A DNA stretch of 64,000 nt from BP-133 sp040756995 (GTDB lineage: Bacteria; Actinomycetota; Acidimicrobiia; IMCC26256; BP-133), in assembly GCA_040756995.1 (NCBI GenBank), contig JBFLYK010000017.1, forward strand, positions 62,001-126,000, written 5' to 3'. Of this stretch, positions 47,651 through 56,473 are shown in pieces. The notes under the pieces are model-generated. The model was not told where the DNA came from. It searched no databases and saw nothing but the letters and a program-made list of their open reading frames with translations. How positions within the stretch are numbered: the first letter of the stretch is position 1; the number at the start of each line of letters is the position of its first letter. Made by a program: the position numbers and the translations under genes.

Positions 47651-49786
47651 ATGACACCTCACGACACCGCCACCCACACTCGATCAGCCGCAGATGATCA
47701 TCCCGGCCATGGGGCCACGAGTCCCGTCGCCGAAGCCCGTCACGGCGGCGATCACGCCGTCGGGCACGGTGGCCATGACGGCCATGCCGCGCACGGTCAC
47801 GGGGGTCACGGCGATCACGTCGCCATGTTCCGACGCCGGTTCTGGTGGAGTCTTCTGCTCACCATCCCGATGGTCGTGACCTCCCACATGGTCATGGAGT
47901 GGTTCGGCTACGAGTTGGACTTCCCTGGCATGGACTGGGTCGGCCCGGTTCTGGGATCGGTGGTGTTCTTCTGGGCGGGCTGGCCGTTCCTGGCCGGAGG
48001 CGCCGCCGAGGCGAAGGACCGCCGGCCCGGGATGATGCTCCTCATCGCCATGGCCATCACCGTGGCCTACGCCGCGTCGCTGGCCTACAGCCTCGACTGG
48101 TTCGACCAGGAGTTCTGGTGGGAGCTGGCGGCGCTGATCACCATCATGCTGCTCGGCCACTGGCAGGAGATGAAGGCGCTCGGCCAGGCCCAGGACGCCT
48201 TGGCTGCGCTGGCCGCTCTTCTGCCCGACGAGGCCGAGCGGGTCGGTGCGGATGGTGCCCTGGAGATCGTCGGCCTCGACCAGCTCGCTCCCGGCGACGT
48301 CGTGCTCGTCCGCTCCGGCGGTCGCGTTCCGGCCGATGGCGAAATCGTCGAAGGGTCGGCCGAACTCGACGAGTCGATGATCACGGGCGAGTCCCGACCT
48401 GTCTCCAAGAGCGTCGGCGACCGGGTCGTGGCGGGCACGGTTTCCACCGACTCCTCCATCCGGGTCCGGGTTGACGCCGTCGGCGACGACACCGCTCTGG
48501 CCGGCATCGAGCGGCTCGTCGCCGAGGCCCAGACGTCGAAATCCCGGGCCCAGGCACTGGCCGACCGGGCCGCCGCCCTCCTCTTCTACGTCGCCACCGC
48601 CGCCGCGGTGATCACCGCCGCGGCGTGGACCGCCGCCGGTGACGTCGACACCGCCGTGCTCCTCACGGTCGGCGTGCTCGTGATCAGCTGCCCCCACGCC
48701 CTCGGTCTGGCCACTCCGCTGGTCGTGTCGCTGTCGTCGGCGCTGGCCGCCCGCCAGGGCATCCTCGTCAAGAGCCGCATCGCCCTGGAGCGGATGCGCA
48801 CGGTCGACGCCGTGCTGTTCGACAAGACGGGCACCCTGACCAAGGGCGAACACGCGGTCGTCGGCGTGACCACGGCCGACGGGTTCGCTGACAGGCGAGC
48901 GTGGGCCCTCGCCGGGGCCGTCGAGGCGGACTCCGAGCACCCCCTCGCCCGCGCCATCGCCCGGGCCGCCACCGAGCACGGCCCGCGGCCCACCGCCACC
49001 GAGTTCCGATCGCTCACCGGCCGGGGCGTCGAAGCCGTCGTGGACGGCCAGCCGTGGGCCGTCGGAGGCCCCGCCCTGCTCCGGGAGCGCAGCCTGTCCG
49101 AGCCCGACGAAATCGCGGCCGAGGCCGACGAGTGGCGGTCCCGCGGCGCGGCGGTGCTCTACCTGGTCGGAAAGGACGGCGTCGTCGCCGCCTTCGCCCT
49201 CGAGGACGAAGTGCGCCCCGAAGCCCGCCAGGCCGTGGCCGATCTCAAGGCCATGGGCCGCCGGGTCGTCATGATCACCGGCGACGCCCGCCAGGTCGCG
49301 GAAGCCGTCGGCGCCGACCTGGATCTCGACGAGGTCATGGCCGAGGTCCTCCCGGAGGACAAGGACGCCAAGGTCGCCGAACTCCAGGCCCGGGGCCTGT
49401 CCGTCGCCATGGTCGGAGACGGGGTGAACGACGCCCCCGCCCTGGCCCGCGCCGACGTCGGCCTCGCCATCGGCGCCGGGACGGACGTGGCGATCGAGTC
49501 CGCCGGTGTCATCCTGGCCAGTTCCGACCCCCGCGCCGTCACCGCCGTCATCCGGCTGTCCAAAGCCAGCTACCGCAAGCAGCTCCAGAATCTGCTGTGG
49601 GCGGCGGGCTACAACATTTTCGCCATTCCCCTCGCCGCCGGAGCCTTGGCCTGGGCCGGCTTCACGCTTCAACCCGCCATCGGTGCCGTGCTGATGAGTG
49701 TGTCGACCATCGTCGTGGCCCTCAACGCCCAACTCTTGCGTCGTCTCGATCTTCGACCCGCTCAACGTGGAACGGCACTGACGTGA
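47651..49786 (+). CDS. copB: CopB-type (CPH) heavy-metal P1B-ATPase
   Basis: This 711-residue pump has a His-rich N-terminus of about 60 residues, then membrane helices and an actuator domain ('TGESRPVSK'). The membrane metal site is 'ISCPHALGLATPL' (CPH, about 347), phosphorylation is at 'DKTGTLTKG' (about 391), and 'GDGVNDAPALARADVG' is near the end. CPH marks the P1B-3 group, which exports copper or silver. ATG 47651 lies 6 bp after GGAG. A copper-type operator precedes it. Its last 65 bp overlap the convergent permease gene. Confidence 0.9.
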   Translation: MTPHDTATHTRSAADDHPGHGATSPVAEARHGGDHAVGHGGHDGHAAHGHGGHGDHVAMFRRRFWWSLLLTIPMVVTSHMVMEWFGYELDFPGMDWVGPVLGSVVFFWAGWPFLAGGAAEAKDRRPGMMLLIAMAITVAYAASLAYSLDWFDQEFWWELAALITIMLLGHWQEMKALGQAQDALAALAALLPDEAERVGADGALEIVGLDQLAPGDVVLVRSGGRVPADGEIVEGSAELDESMITGESRPVSKSVGDRVVAGTVSTDSSIRVRVDAVGDDTALAGIERLVAEAQTSKSRAQALADRAAALLFYVATAAAVITAAAWTAAGDVDTAVLLTVGVLVISCPHALGLATPLVVSLSSALAARQGILVKSRIALERMRTVDAVLFDKTGTLTKGEHAVVGVTTADGFADRRAWALAGAVEADSEHPLARAIARAATEHGPRPTATEFRSLTGRGVEAVVDGQPWAVGGPALLRERSLSEPDEIAAEADEWRSRGAAVLYLVGKDGVVAAFALEDEVRPEARQAVADLKAMGRRVVMITGDARQVAEAVGADLDLDEVMAEVLPEDKDAKVAELQARGLSVAMVGDGVNDAPALARADVGLAIGAGTDVAIESAGVILASSDPRAVTAVIRLSKASYRKQLQNLLWAAGYNIFAIPLAAGALAWAGFTLQPAIGAVLMSVSTIVVALNAQLLRRLDLRPAQRGTALT

Positions 49787-51689
49787 CCACGGTCCCGGGG
49801 CGGAACAGCAGCCGGCCCTTGAGGAGCAGGGCGCTCTGGTTGTGGAAGAGCTGCTCCCACCAGCGGGTGACGACGAACTCGGGGATGAGCACGGTAACTG
49901 TGTCGTTCCGCCAGCGCTGGTCGAGGCTGTCAAGGAACTGCAGCACCGGTTTCGTCAGTTCCCGGTACGGCGAATAGACGAACTCGACCGGGACGTCGAT
50001 GCCGTGCTCCTCCCACTGCTGCTGCAGCCGTTCCTGCTCCTCCTCGTCGGTGACGATGCTCACCGCGAGGAGGTGGTTCGGGTTCAGGGACCTGGCGTAC
50101 GTCAGGGCTTCGAGGACACCTCGGTGCACACTGCCAACGAGCACGACCATGGTCTGGTTCGTGCGGGGCGGCCGCCAACCGGGGGGCACGGCCAGAGCCG
50201 TCGACACCCGGGTGTAGTGCCGGTTGACGCCCTTGAAGAAGGCGATGATGACGGGGATCACGACGATCGGCAGCCAGGCACCGACCTTGAATTTGGTTAT
50301 GCCGACGATGAGCAGCACGACGAACGTCGCCGTGGCTCCGATGGCGTTGATCACCTGGCCCCGCTTCCAGCCCTCCTCCCGTTCCCGGCGGTGGTGCATG
50401 ACCATTCCCGTTTGGCTCAGCGTGAACGAGGTGAAAACGCCCACTGCGTACAGCGGGATGAGGGCATTGGTGACGCCACCGAAGGCGACGATGAGCCCGG
50501 CGGACGCCCCGGCCAGGAAGAGGATGCCGTTGGAGAACACCAGGCGGTCGCCCCGGTTGGCGAACTGCCGGGGCAGAAATCCGTCCCGGGCGATGATCGA
50601 CGACAGGCGGGGAAAGTCGGCGTAGGCGGTGTTGGCGGCCAAGATCAGGATGCCGGCGGTGGCGAACTGGAGCACGACGTAGATCGGGTTGTCGGAACCG
50701 AACACCACCCGGCCCATCTGGGAAATGACGGTCTCGTCATGGGTGGGATAGGGCTGGAGCCGATTGGCCAGGACAGAGACGCCGATGAACAGCGATCCGA
50801 GCAGCGAGCCCATCACGGTCATGGTGATGGCGGCGTTGCGGGATTCGGGGCGGCGGAAGGCGGGGACGCCGTTGGAGATCGCCTCCACGCCGGTGAGGGC
50901 GATGGCCCCGGAGGAGAAGCCGCGCAGGATGAGGAAGAGCCCGAGCGTGCCGCCCGTCTGCTTGATGTGTTCGGCCCGCTCCGGGTCGAAGGGCACCGTG
51001 TCGACGTCGCCGAAGTAGTAGCGGAGCAAGCCGAAGACGATGAGCGCCCCGAGCGACAGGATGTAGATGTAGGTCGGGGCGGCGAACAGCCGGCCAGATT
51101 CCTTGAGGCCCCGCAGGTTCGCCAGCGTGAGGACAGCGATGAGGATCAGGCAGATGAGCACCCGGGACTCGGACAGATGCCGGAAGGTGGGCAGGGAGAT
51201 GATGGCGGCCACACCGGCCGAAATCGACACCGCCACCGTGAGGACGTAGTCGACGAGGAGCGACGCCCCGGCCACCAGGGAGGGGTACTCGCCCAGGTTG
51301 TCCCGGCTGACGATGTAGGAGCCGCCGCCGCTGGGGTAGGCGAAGAGCGTCTGGCGGTATGACGCCACCACGATGGCCAGCAGGAGCGCCACGGCGATCG
51401 ACATCGGGATGAGCTTCGACAGCCCGAGCGCCAGGCTCGAGCTGCCCACGGCGATGACGAAGAGGATCTCCTCCGTGGCATAGGCGGTGGACGAGATCGG
51501 GTCCGACGAGAACGTCGACAGAGCGATGATCTTCGGCAGCCGCTGGTGCTCCTGCTCATGCGTTGCCAGGGGCCGCCCGACCAGCACTCGCTTGAGAATC
51601 GAGTAGACGGGAAGGTTGCGGTCCGGTGCATCGCCGGCGTCGGGCGGTGCCGGCTTCGGGCATGTCGCGGTGGGGGCAGGATCGTCCAC
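49722..51689 (-). CDS. kimA: APC-family permease, KimA-like potassium transporter
   Basis: This 655-residue protein has about twelve membrane helices (about residues 55-480), beginning 'LSTFSSDPISSTAYATEEIL', and a C-terminal cytoplasmic domain of about 150 residues ('NQTMVVLVGSVHRGVLEALTYARSLNP'). The layout and the 'SSDPISSTAYATEE' start match KimA (B. subtilis YdaO), a high-affinity potassium importer controlled by c-di-AMP. Adjacent kdpE and kdpD support a potassium role. An amino-acid substrate cannot be fully excluded. Its 3' end overlaps copB on the other strand. Confidence 0.8.
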   Translation of the reverse strand: MDDPAPTATCPKPAPPDAGDAPDRNLPVYSILKRVLVGRPLATHEQEHQRLPKIIALSTFSSDPISSTAYATEEILFVIAVGSSSLALGLSKLIPMSIAVALLLAIVVASYRQTLFAYPSGGGSYIVSRDNLGEYPSLVAGASLLVDYVLTVAVSISAGVAAIISLPTFRHLSESRVLICLILIAVLTLANLRGLKESGRLFAAPTYIYILSLGALIVFGLLRYYFGDVDTVPFDPERAEHIKQTGGTLGLFLILRGFSSGAIALTGVEAISNGVPAFRRPESRNAAITMTVMGSLLGSLFIGVSVLANRLQPYPTHDETVISQMGRVVFGSDNPIYVVLQFATAGILILAANTAYADFPRLSSIIARDGFLPRQFANRGDRLVFSNGILFLAGASAGLIVAFGGVTNALIPLYAVGVFTSFTLSQTGMVMHHRREREEGWKRGQVINAIGATATFVVLLIVGITKFKVGAWLPIVVIPVIIAFFKGVNRHYTRVSTALAVPPGWRPPRTNQTMVVLVGSVHRGVLEALTYARSLNPNHLLAVSIVTDEEEQERLQQQWEEHGIDVPVEFVYSPYRELTKPVLQFLDSLDQRWRNDTVTVLIPEFVVTRWWEQLFHNQSALLLKGRLLFRPGTVVTSVPFHVERVEDRDDARVGR

Positions 51690-51741
51690 GGATCCGGTGT
51701 ACCGGGGCGGATGCCCGGGTGGGCCCGGCGTTAGCGGATTC

Positions 51742-52458
51742 TTAGCGCGTCGAGCCGGGCTCGAAGCGGTAGCCCATGCCGGCTTCGGTGATGAAGTACC
51801 GCGGTCGGGACGGCTCCGGCTCCAGCTTCCGGCGGATGTGGGCGAAATGGACCCGGAGGTAGTTCGTCTCCTTCTCGTAGGCCGGGCCCCACACCTCCTC
51901 GAGGAGCTGGCGCGCCGACACCAGCTTGCCGGCGTTGCGGGCCAGGACCTCGACCAGGTGCCACTCGATGGGTGTGAGGCGGACTTCGCCGGCGACCCCG
52001 ACCACCCGCTTGCCGCTCAGGTCGATGCGGAAGTCGGGCGTCTCGATGACCGGTGCCTCCTGGATCGGCGCCGCCCGCCGCAGGGCGGCCCGCAGCCGGG
52101 CCAGAAGCTCGTCCATGCCGAACGGCTTCGTGACGTAGTCGTCGGCCCCGGCGTCGAGGGCGGCCACCTTCTCGGCCTGGGCCTCGCGGGCCGAGAGAAT
52201 GACGATCGGGACGGTGCTCCACCCCCGGAGGCCGTTGATCACCTCCAGGCCGCTGATCCCCGGCAGCCCGAGGTCGAGGACCACCGCGTCGGGCGGGTGC
52301 CGGCTGGCCAGTTCCAGCGCCGCTTCGCCGGTGGTGGCGAGGTCGACCTGGTAGCCCCGGGCCTTCAGGTTGGCGGCCAACGCCCGCAGGATGGGCGGTT
52401 CGTCGTCGACGACCAGGATCCGGGCCCCGGTCCCGGCCGCCGCCCCGCCGGCGGTCAT
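51742..52458 (-). CDS. kdpE: Response regulator KdpE
   Basis: This 238-residue OmpR-family regulator has a receiver domain (about residues 12-125) with 'LVVDDEPPIL', phosphoacceptor Asp in 'AVVLDLGLPG' and 'YVTKPFGMDEL'. The C-terminal winged helix (about 145-235) contains 'LTPIEWHLVEVLARNAGKLV'. Its start overlaps the kdpD stop by four bases. No kdpFABC genes are in the window; the adjacent KimA-like permease, 52 bp downstream, may be a target. Confidence 0.92.
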   Translation of the reverse strand: MTAGGAAAGTGARILVVDDEPPILRALAANLKARGYQVDLATTGEAALELASRHPPDAVVLDLGLPGISGLEVINGLRGWSTVPIVILSAREAQAEKVAALDAGADDYVTKPFGMDELLARLRAALRRAAPIQEAPVIETPDFRIDLSGKRVVGVAGEVRLTPIEWHLVEVLARNAGKLVSARQLLEEVWGPAYEKETNYLRVHFAHIRRKLEPEPSRPRYFITEAGMGYRFEPGSTR

Positions 52459-55031
52459 CGGGCCACCGGCAGACTGATGACCACCGTGGCGCCGCCGCCG
52501 GGGGTGTCGTCGATCTCGATGGTGCCGCCCATGGCCGTGACGAACCCCCGGGTGACGGCGAGCCCCAGTCCCACGCCGCCGCCGGCGTGACGGTCGCCGA
52601 GGCGCTGGAACGGCTCGAAGATCCGCTCCCGGTCGAGGCGGGCGATGCCGACGCCCCGGTCGACCACCCGCACGTCGACACGGTCGGCGAAGACGCCGGC
52701 TTCGACCCGGACCCGCCGCTCCGGCGGTGTGAAGCGGACGGCGTTGTCGATCAGGTTGGACAGGGCGCGCTCGAGGAGGGCGGCGTCGGCCCGCACCGGC
52801 GGCAGGGTCTCGTCCAGGTCGACGTCGACGGCGTCTCCCCGCCGGCCGAGGCTGGCCAGGGCGGCGGGAACCACTTCTTCCAGGCCCACCGCGTCGAGCG
52901 CCGGCTGGAGAGCGCCCGCCTGGATCCGGCTCATGTCGAGGAGGTTGGTGACCAGGGTCGTGAGCCGGTCGGTCTCCTCGGCGATGGTGTCGAGGAACTC
53001 CCGGGTCTCGTCGGCTGACCAGACCACGTCGGGCTGGCAGAGGCTGCTCACCGAGGCCTTGATCGACGCCAGGGGAGTGCGCAGGTCGTGGGACACCGCC
53101 TGGAGCAGGGCGGTCCGCAGCTCGTTGGCTTCAGCCAGTTGCCCGGCCCGCCGGGCTTCGGCCCGGAGCCGCCGACGTTCCCGTCCGGCGGCCAGTTGGG
53201 CGGCGAAGGCCTTCAGCACGGGCCGGTCCTGGGCGGCGAAGCTGTCGCCCACCAGGGCCAGCACGCCGTCGGGCGGCAGCGGCTCGACCAGGTCGGCTTC
53301 CTCGGGACGGGCCGGAGGCGGCTCGCCCGACGTCACTTCCACCGACCAGCCGCTGTCGTCCCGGCGGAGGATGGCGGCGGCTTCGAGGCGGAAGGCCTCG
53401 CGGAGGTGGCCGAGCAGCGACGGCAGCGGATCGTCCTCACTGGTGGTGGCGGCCAGCGTGGCCAGCGTCCGGGCCTCGGCCTGGGCCCGGGCGGCGTCGA
53501 GCTCCCGGCGGGCGGCCGCATCGACGAAGTGGCTGACGAGGGCGGCCACGGCCAGGAACAGGCCCAGCGCCAGCGTGTGCTCCGCCTCGGCCACGGTCCA
53601 GTGGTGGTAGGGAGGGCTGAAGTACCAGTTGGCCGAGAGGAAACCGCCGACGGCGGCCAGATAGGCCGGCCGGCTTCCCCCGACGGCCGCGGTCGTGACG
53701 GCCAGCGCCATGAACAGCACCAGCACGCTTTGCTGCTCGAGCTCCGTCCGCTGCTGCACCAGGAGGACGGTGAGGAGCGGGACGCCTCCGGCGGCCAGGA
53801 GCCAGCCCAGCGCCCGGCGTCGAGCGGGCAGCACCGACCGCCGTCGTCGCCGTGACCGCTCCGCCGGAGATGGTCCCGGCACAGGCTCCTGGCCGGACTC
53901 GTGGGAAATCACGTGGACGTCGATCGGCCCCGACAGCCGCACGACGCGATTGACGACCGATCCCCGGGTGAGTTCCATCCAGCGGGACCGGCGGCTCGAA
54001 CCCAGCACCAGCTGGGTGGCGTTCTCGGCCCGGGCGAAGTCGAGGAGGGCGGCGGCCACGTCGCCGCCGGCCACCTCGTGGAAGCGGCCCCCCAGCTCCT
54101 CCAGCAGCCGGCGATGCTCGTCCAGCCCGCCGCCGGGGGGATCCAGGAGGCCCTCCTCGCTCCGGACGTGCACTCCGAGCAGCTCACCCCGGACCCGGCC
54201 GGCGATGCGGGCCGCCCGCCGGAGGAGCACCTCGGTCCCCGGCGCGCCGGTGAGCGCCACCACGACCCGCTCCCGCGTCTCCCACGGCTCGGTGATGCCG
54301 TGCCGTTCCCGGTACTGCTCGAGAGCCACGTCGACCTGGTCGGCCACCCACAGGAGGGCCAGCTCCCGGAGGGCGCCGAGGTTTCCCGCCCGGAAGTAGT
54401 TGGCCAGGGCGGCGTCGATCTTCTCCGGGGCGTAGACGTTGCCGTGGGCCAGCCGGCGGCGTAGGGCCTCGGGGGTCATGTCGACGAGTTCCACCTGATC
54501 GGCCCGGCGGACCACGGCGTCAGGGATCGTCTCCCGCTGCCGGATCCCGGTGATGCGCTCGACGACGTCGTTCAGCGACTCGAGGTGCTGGATGTTGACG
54601 GTCGAGATGACGGTGATGCCGGCGTCGAGGAGCTCCTCGACATCCTGCCAACGCTTCTCGTTGCGGGAGCCGGGGACGTTGGTGTGAGCCAGCTCGTCGA
54701 CCAGAGCAACCTCGGGCCGACGGCGCAGCACGGCGTCGACGTCCATCTCTTCGAAGGACGCCCCGCGGTACTCCATCCGCTTCTGGCGGACGACCTCCAG
54801 GTCCCGGAGCTGGGCTTCGGTGTTCTTCCGGCCGTAGGTCTCGACGAACCCGACGACGACATCGGCACCACGGCACTTCCGCCGCCACCCCTCGTTGAGC
54901 ATGGCGTAGGTCTTGCCCACTCCCGGGGCGGCACCGAGATAGACGCGCAGCTCACCCCGCCTGGCGGTCACCGCCGGACCCGGGGCGTCGACGGCCGGCT
55001 GCGGGACGGACACGTCCCCATCCTGGCCCAC
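52455..55031 (-). CDS. kdpD: Sensor histidine kinase KdpD
   Basis: This 858-residue kinase has an N-terminal KdpD domain with Walker motif 'GAAPGVGKTYAML' (about residue 35), a Usp-like domain (about 245-370), four membrane helices (about 405-510), a GAF-like part, HisKA with 'AVSHDLRTPLASIK' (about 640) and HATPase_c with 'DNAVRFTPP' and 'GGGVGLGLAVTRGF'. All catalytic motifs are intact. It senses potassium limitation or turgor and phosphorylates KdpE, encoded immediately downstream with overlap. Confidence 0.94.
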   Translation of the reverse strand: MGQDGDVSVPQPAVDAPGPAVTARRGELRVYLGAAPGVGKTYAMLNEGWRRKCRGADVVVGFVETYGRKNTEAQLRDLEVVRQKRMEYRGASFEEMDVDAVLRRRPEVALVDELAHTNVPGSRNEKRWQDVEELLDAGITVISTVNIQHLESLNDVVERITGIRQRETIPDAVVRRADQVELVDMTPEALRRRLAHGNVYAPEKIDAALANYFRAGNLGALRELALLWVADQVDVALEQYRERHGITEPWETRERVVVALTGAPGTEVLLRRAARIAGRVRGELLGVHVRSEEGLLDPPGGGLDEHRRLLEELGGRFHEVAGGDVAAALLDFARAENATQLVLGSSRRSRWMELTRGSVVNRVVRLSGPIDVHVISHESGQEPVPGPSPAERSRRRRRSVLPARRRALGWLLAAGGVPLLTVLLVQQRTELEQQSVLVLFMALAVTTAAVGGSRPAYLAAVGGFLSANWYFSPPYHHWTVAEAEHTLALGLFLAVAALVSHFVDAAARRELDAARAQAEARTLATLAATTSEDDPLPSLLGHLREAFRLEAAAILRRDDSGWSVEVTSGEPPPARPEEADLVEPLPPDGVLALVGDSFAAQDRPVLKAFAAQLAAGRERRRLRAEARRAGQLAEANELRTALLQAVSHDLRTPLASIKASVSSLCQPDVVWSADETREFLDTIAEETDRLTTLVTNLLDMSRIQAGALQPALDAVGLEEVVPAALASLGRRGDAVDVDLDETLPPVRADAALLERALSNLIDNAVRFTPPERRVRVEAGVFADRVDVRVVDRGVGIARLDRERIFEPFQRLGDRHAGGGVGLGLAVTRGFVTAMGGTIEIDDTPGGGATVVISLPVAR

Positions 55032-55048
55032 GGTGGGCCGGTGCCGGT

Positions 55049-55171
55049 GCTCAGCGCTCAGTTCGGCGGTTCCCGCCGGTCGGCGACGAGCTCACTCCCA
55101 CGTCCAAGCTCAAGCGCAAGCCGATCGCCGCCAAGTACGCGGCCGTCATCGACGATCTCTACGCCGACTGA
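55049..55171 (+). pseudogene. 3' remnant of an acyl-CoA synthetase (fadD-like) gene
   Basis: A short open frame ends 'GDELTPTSKLKRKPIAAKY' and then 'DDLYAD' before TGA, which is the characteristic C-terminus of AMP-forming acyl-CoA synthetases (ELTPTxKLKR, with the catalytic lysine region). No upstream part of such a gene is present; kdpD begins on the other strand at 55031. It is a fragment left by a deletion or rearrangement. It overlaps the PAP2 stop. Confidence 0.65.
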
Positions 55172-55730
55172 AGCCCGGGTGCGGCCCGGCCCGCTCCACC
55201 GATTCCCGGTACCACCATCCGGTGACGAGGAGAGCCCAGAGGGCGCCGAGGGCCCAGCCGGCGAGGACGTCGGTCAGCCAGTGGGCCCCGAGGTAGAGGC
55301 GGCTGAGGCCGACCAGCACGATGATCGAGCCGCCGCCGGCCCGGATGGCGCTCCGGTACCGGCGCCCGGCCGTGGTGGAGGCCACGACGACGGCGACCGC
55401 GACCCACACGGCGGCGGCGTGGGTGGCGTGGCCCGAGGGGAAGGCCGGGCTGTCGTAGTGCCCGATGGCCAGGTCGGCCGGCGGGCGGGCCCGGTCGGTG
55501 AGCGCCTTGATGGCGTTCGAGGCCGCCCAGGCGCCGAGATAGACGGCGCCGAGGACGGCCAGTGGCCGCCAGCTCCGGCCCCGCCACCGGCACCACGCCC
55601 CGACTCCGATCACGAGCGGGATCAGCAGCGCCGACCCGCCGAGGGTCGTGACGACCTGCATGATGGTCGTCAGCCACGACTCCCGATGCTGCACGAACCA
55701 TTCGAAGACGGACCGGTCGATCCCGCTCAA
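55146..55730 (-). CDS. PAP2 family membrane phosphatase
   Basis: This 194-residue protein has five to six membrane helices and all three PAP2 motifs: 'KALTDRARP', 'PSGHATHAA' and 'SRLYLGAHWLTDVL'. Members dephosphorylate undecaprenyl diphosphate, phosphatidate or phosphatidylglycerophosphate at the membrane. The last residues may be altered, because the 3' end overlaps the acyl-CoA synthetase remnant. It starts one base after the VOC gene stop, so the two are probably co-transcribed. Confidence 0.88.
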   Translation of the reverse strand: MSGIDRSVFEWFVQHRESWLTTIMQVVTTLGGSALLIPLVIGVGAWCRWRGRSWRPLAVLGAVYLGAWAASNAIKALTDRARPPADLAIGHYDSPAFPSGHATHAAAVWVAVAVVVASTTAGRRYRSAIRAGGGSIIVLVGLSRLYLGAHWLTDVLAGWALGALWALLVTGWWYRESVERAGPHPGFSRRRDRR

Positions 55731-55731
55731 G

Positions 55732-56421
55732 TCAGGTCGGGAAGACGCAGAACTCGTTGCCCTCGGGGTCGGCGAGGACGTCCCAGACCCGGTTGGGTTC
55801 CGGCTCGTCGGTGGCCGGGCGGATCATCCGGGCGCCGGCCTCGAGCAGTGCCGCGGTCGAGCCCTTCACATCCCAGTGCACCCGGTTCTTGGCCGTCTTC
55901 GGCTCGGGGACCGGAACGAACGACATCCCCTCGAACGACGTGCCCGGGAGGCGCTCGAAGCTGAAGTAGGCGCCGAGGTCGTGGTCGTGGCTTTCGATCT
56001 TCATGTCGAAGACCCGGCCCCACCAGGTGGCCACGGCCTCCGGGTCGGCGCAGTCGACGATGATCTCGTAGAGGAGGTCCTCCGGCGGCTGCTCCCGGAC
56101 GAAGGCGCAGAACTCGCCGCCTTCGGGGTCGGCCATCACGATCCAGCGGAAGTCGGTGTCGTTGAGGACCGTCGCCCCGGCGGCAGTGAGCGTGGCGATG
56201 TCACCGGTGTGGATGTCGAGATGCACTCGGTTCTTCACGGACTTCGGTTCTGGCACCTGGTCGATCCACACGGTGTGGGCCGGGGTGCGGCCCCGCAGGA
56301 CGACGTCGGCCTGGCCCGGGATCTCGTCCAGCCGCAACCCCAGCGCCCGGCTCCAGAACTCACCGAGCCGGCGGGCGTCGGCGGCGTCGATGACCAGGTC
56401 CTTGTACGTGGCGAGCGCCAT
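55732..56421 (-). CDS. Two-domain VOC (glyoxalase-like) protein
   Basis: This 229-residue protein contains two tandem VOC modules (about 1-112 and 117-229). Each has the repeated ending 'DPEGGEFCAF' or 'DPEGNEFCVF' and the middle motif 'VPEPK--KNRVH-D'. That repeat points to internal duplication. The clade resembles actinobacterial glyoxalase/bleomycin-resistance-like proteins of unknown substrate. A metal-ligand pattern (His/Glu) is partly kept. Confidence 0.8.
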   Translation of the reverse strand: MALATYKDLVIDAADARRLGEFWSRALGLRLDEIPGQADVVLRGRTPAHTVWIDQVPEPKSVKNRVHLDIHTGDIATLTAAGATVLNDTDFRWIVMADPEGGEFCAFVREQPPEDLLYEIIVDCADPEAVATWWGRVFDMKIESHDHDLGAYFSFERLPGTSFEGMSFVPVPEPKTAKNRVHWDVKGSTAALLEAGARMIRPATDEPEPNRVWDVLADPEGNEFCVFPT

Positions 56422-56473
56422 GGGCCGGACGGTACTAGGGATCCCAATCCCGGAAGGCGTCCTCCGCCTCCGG

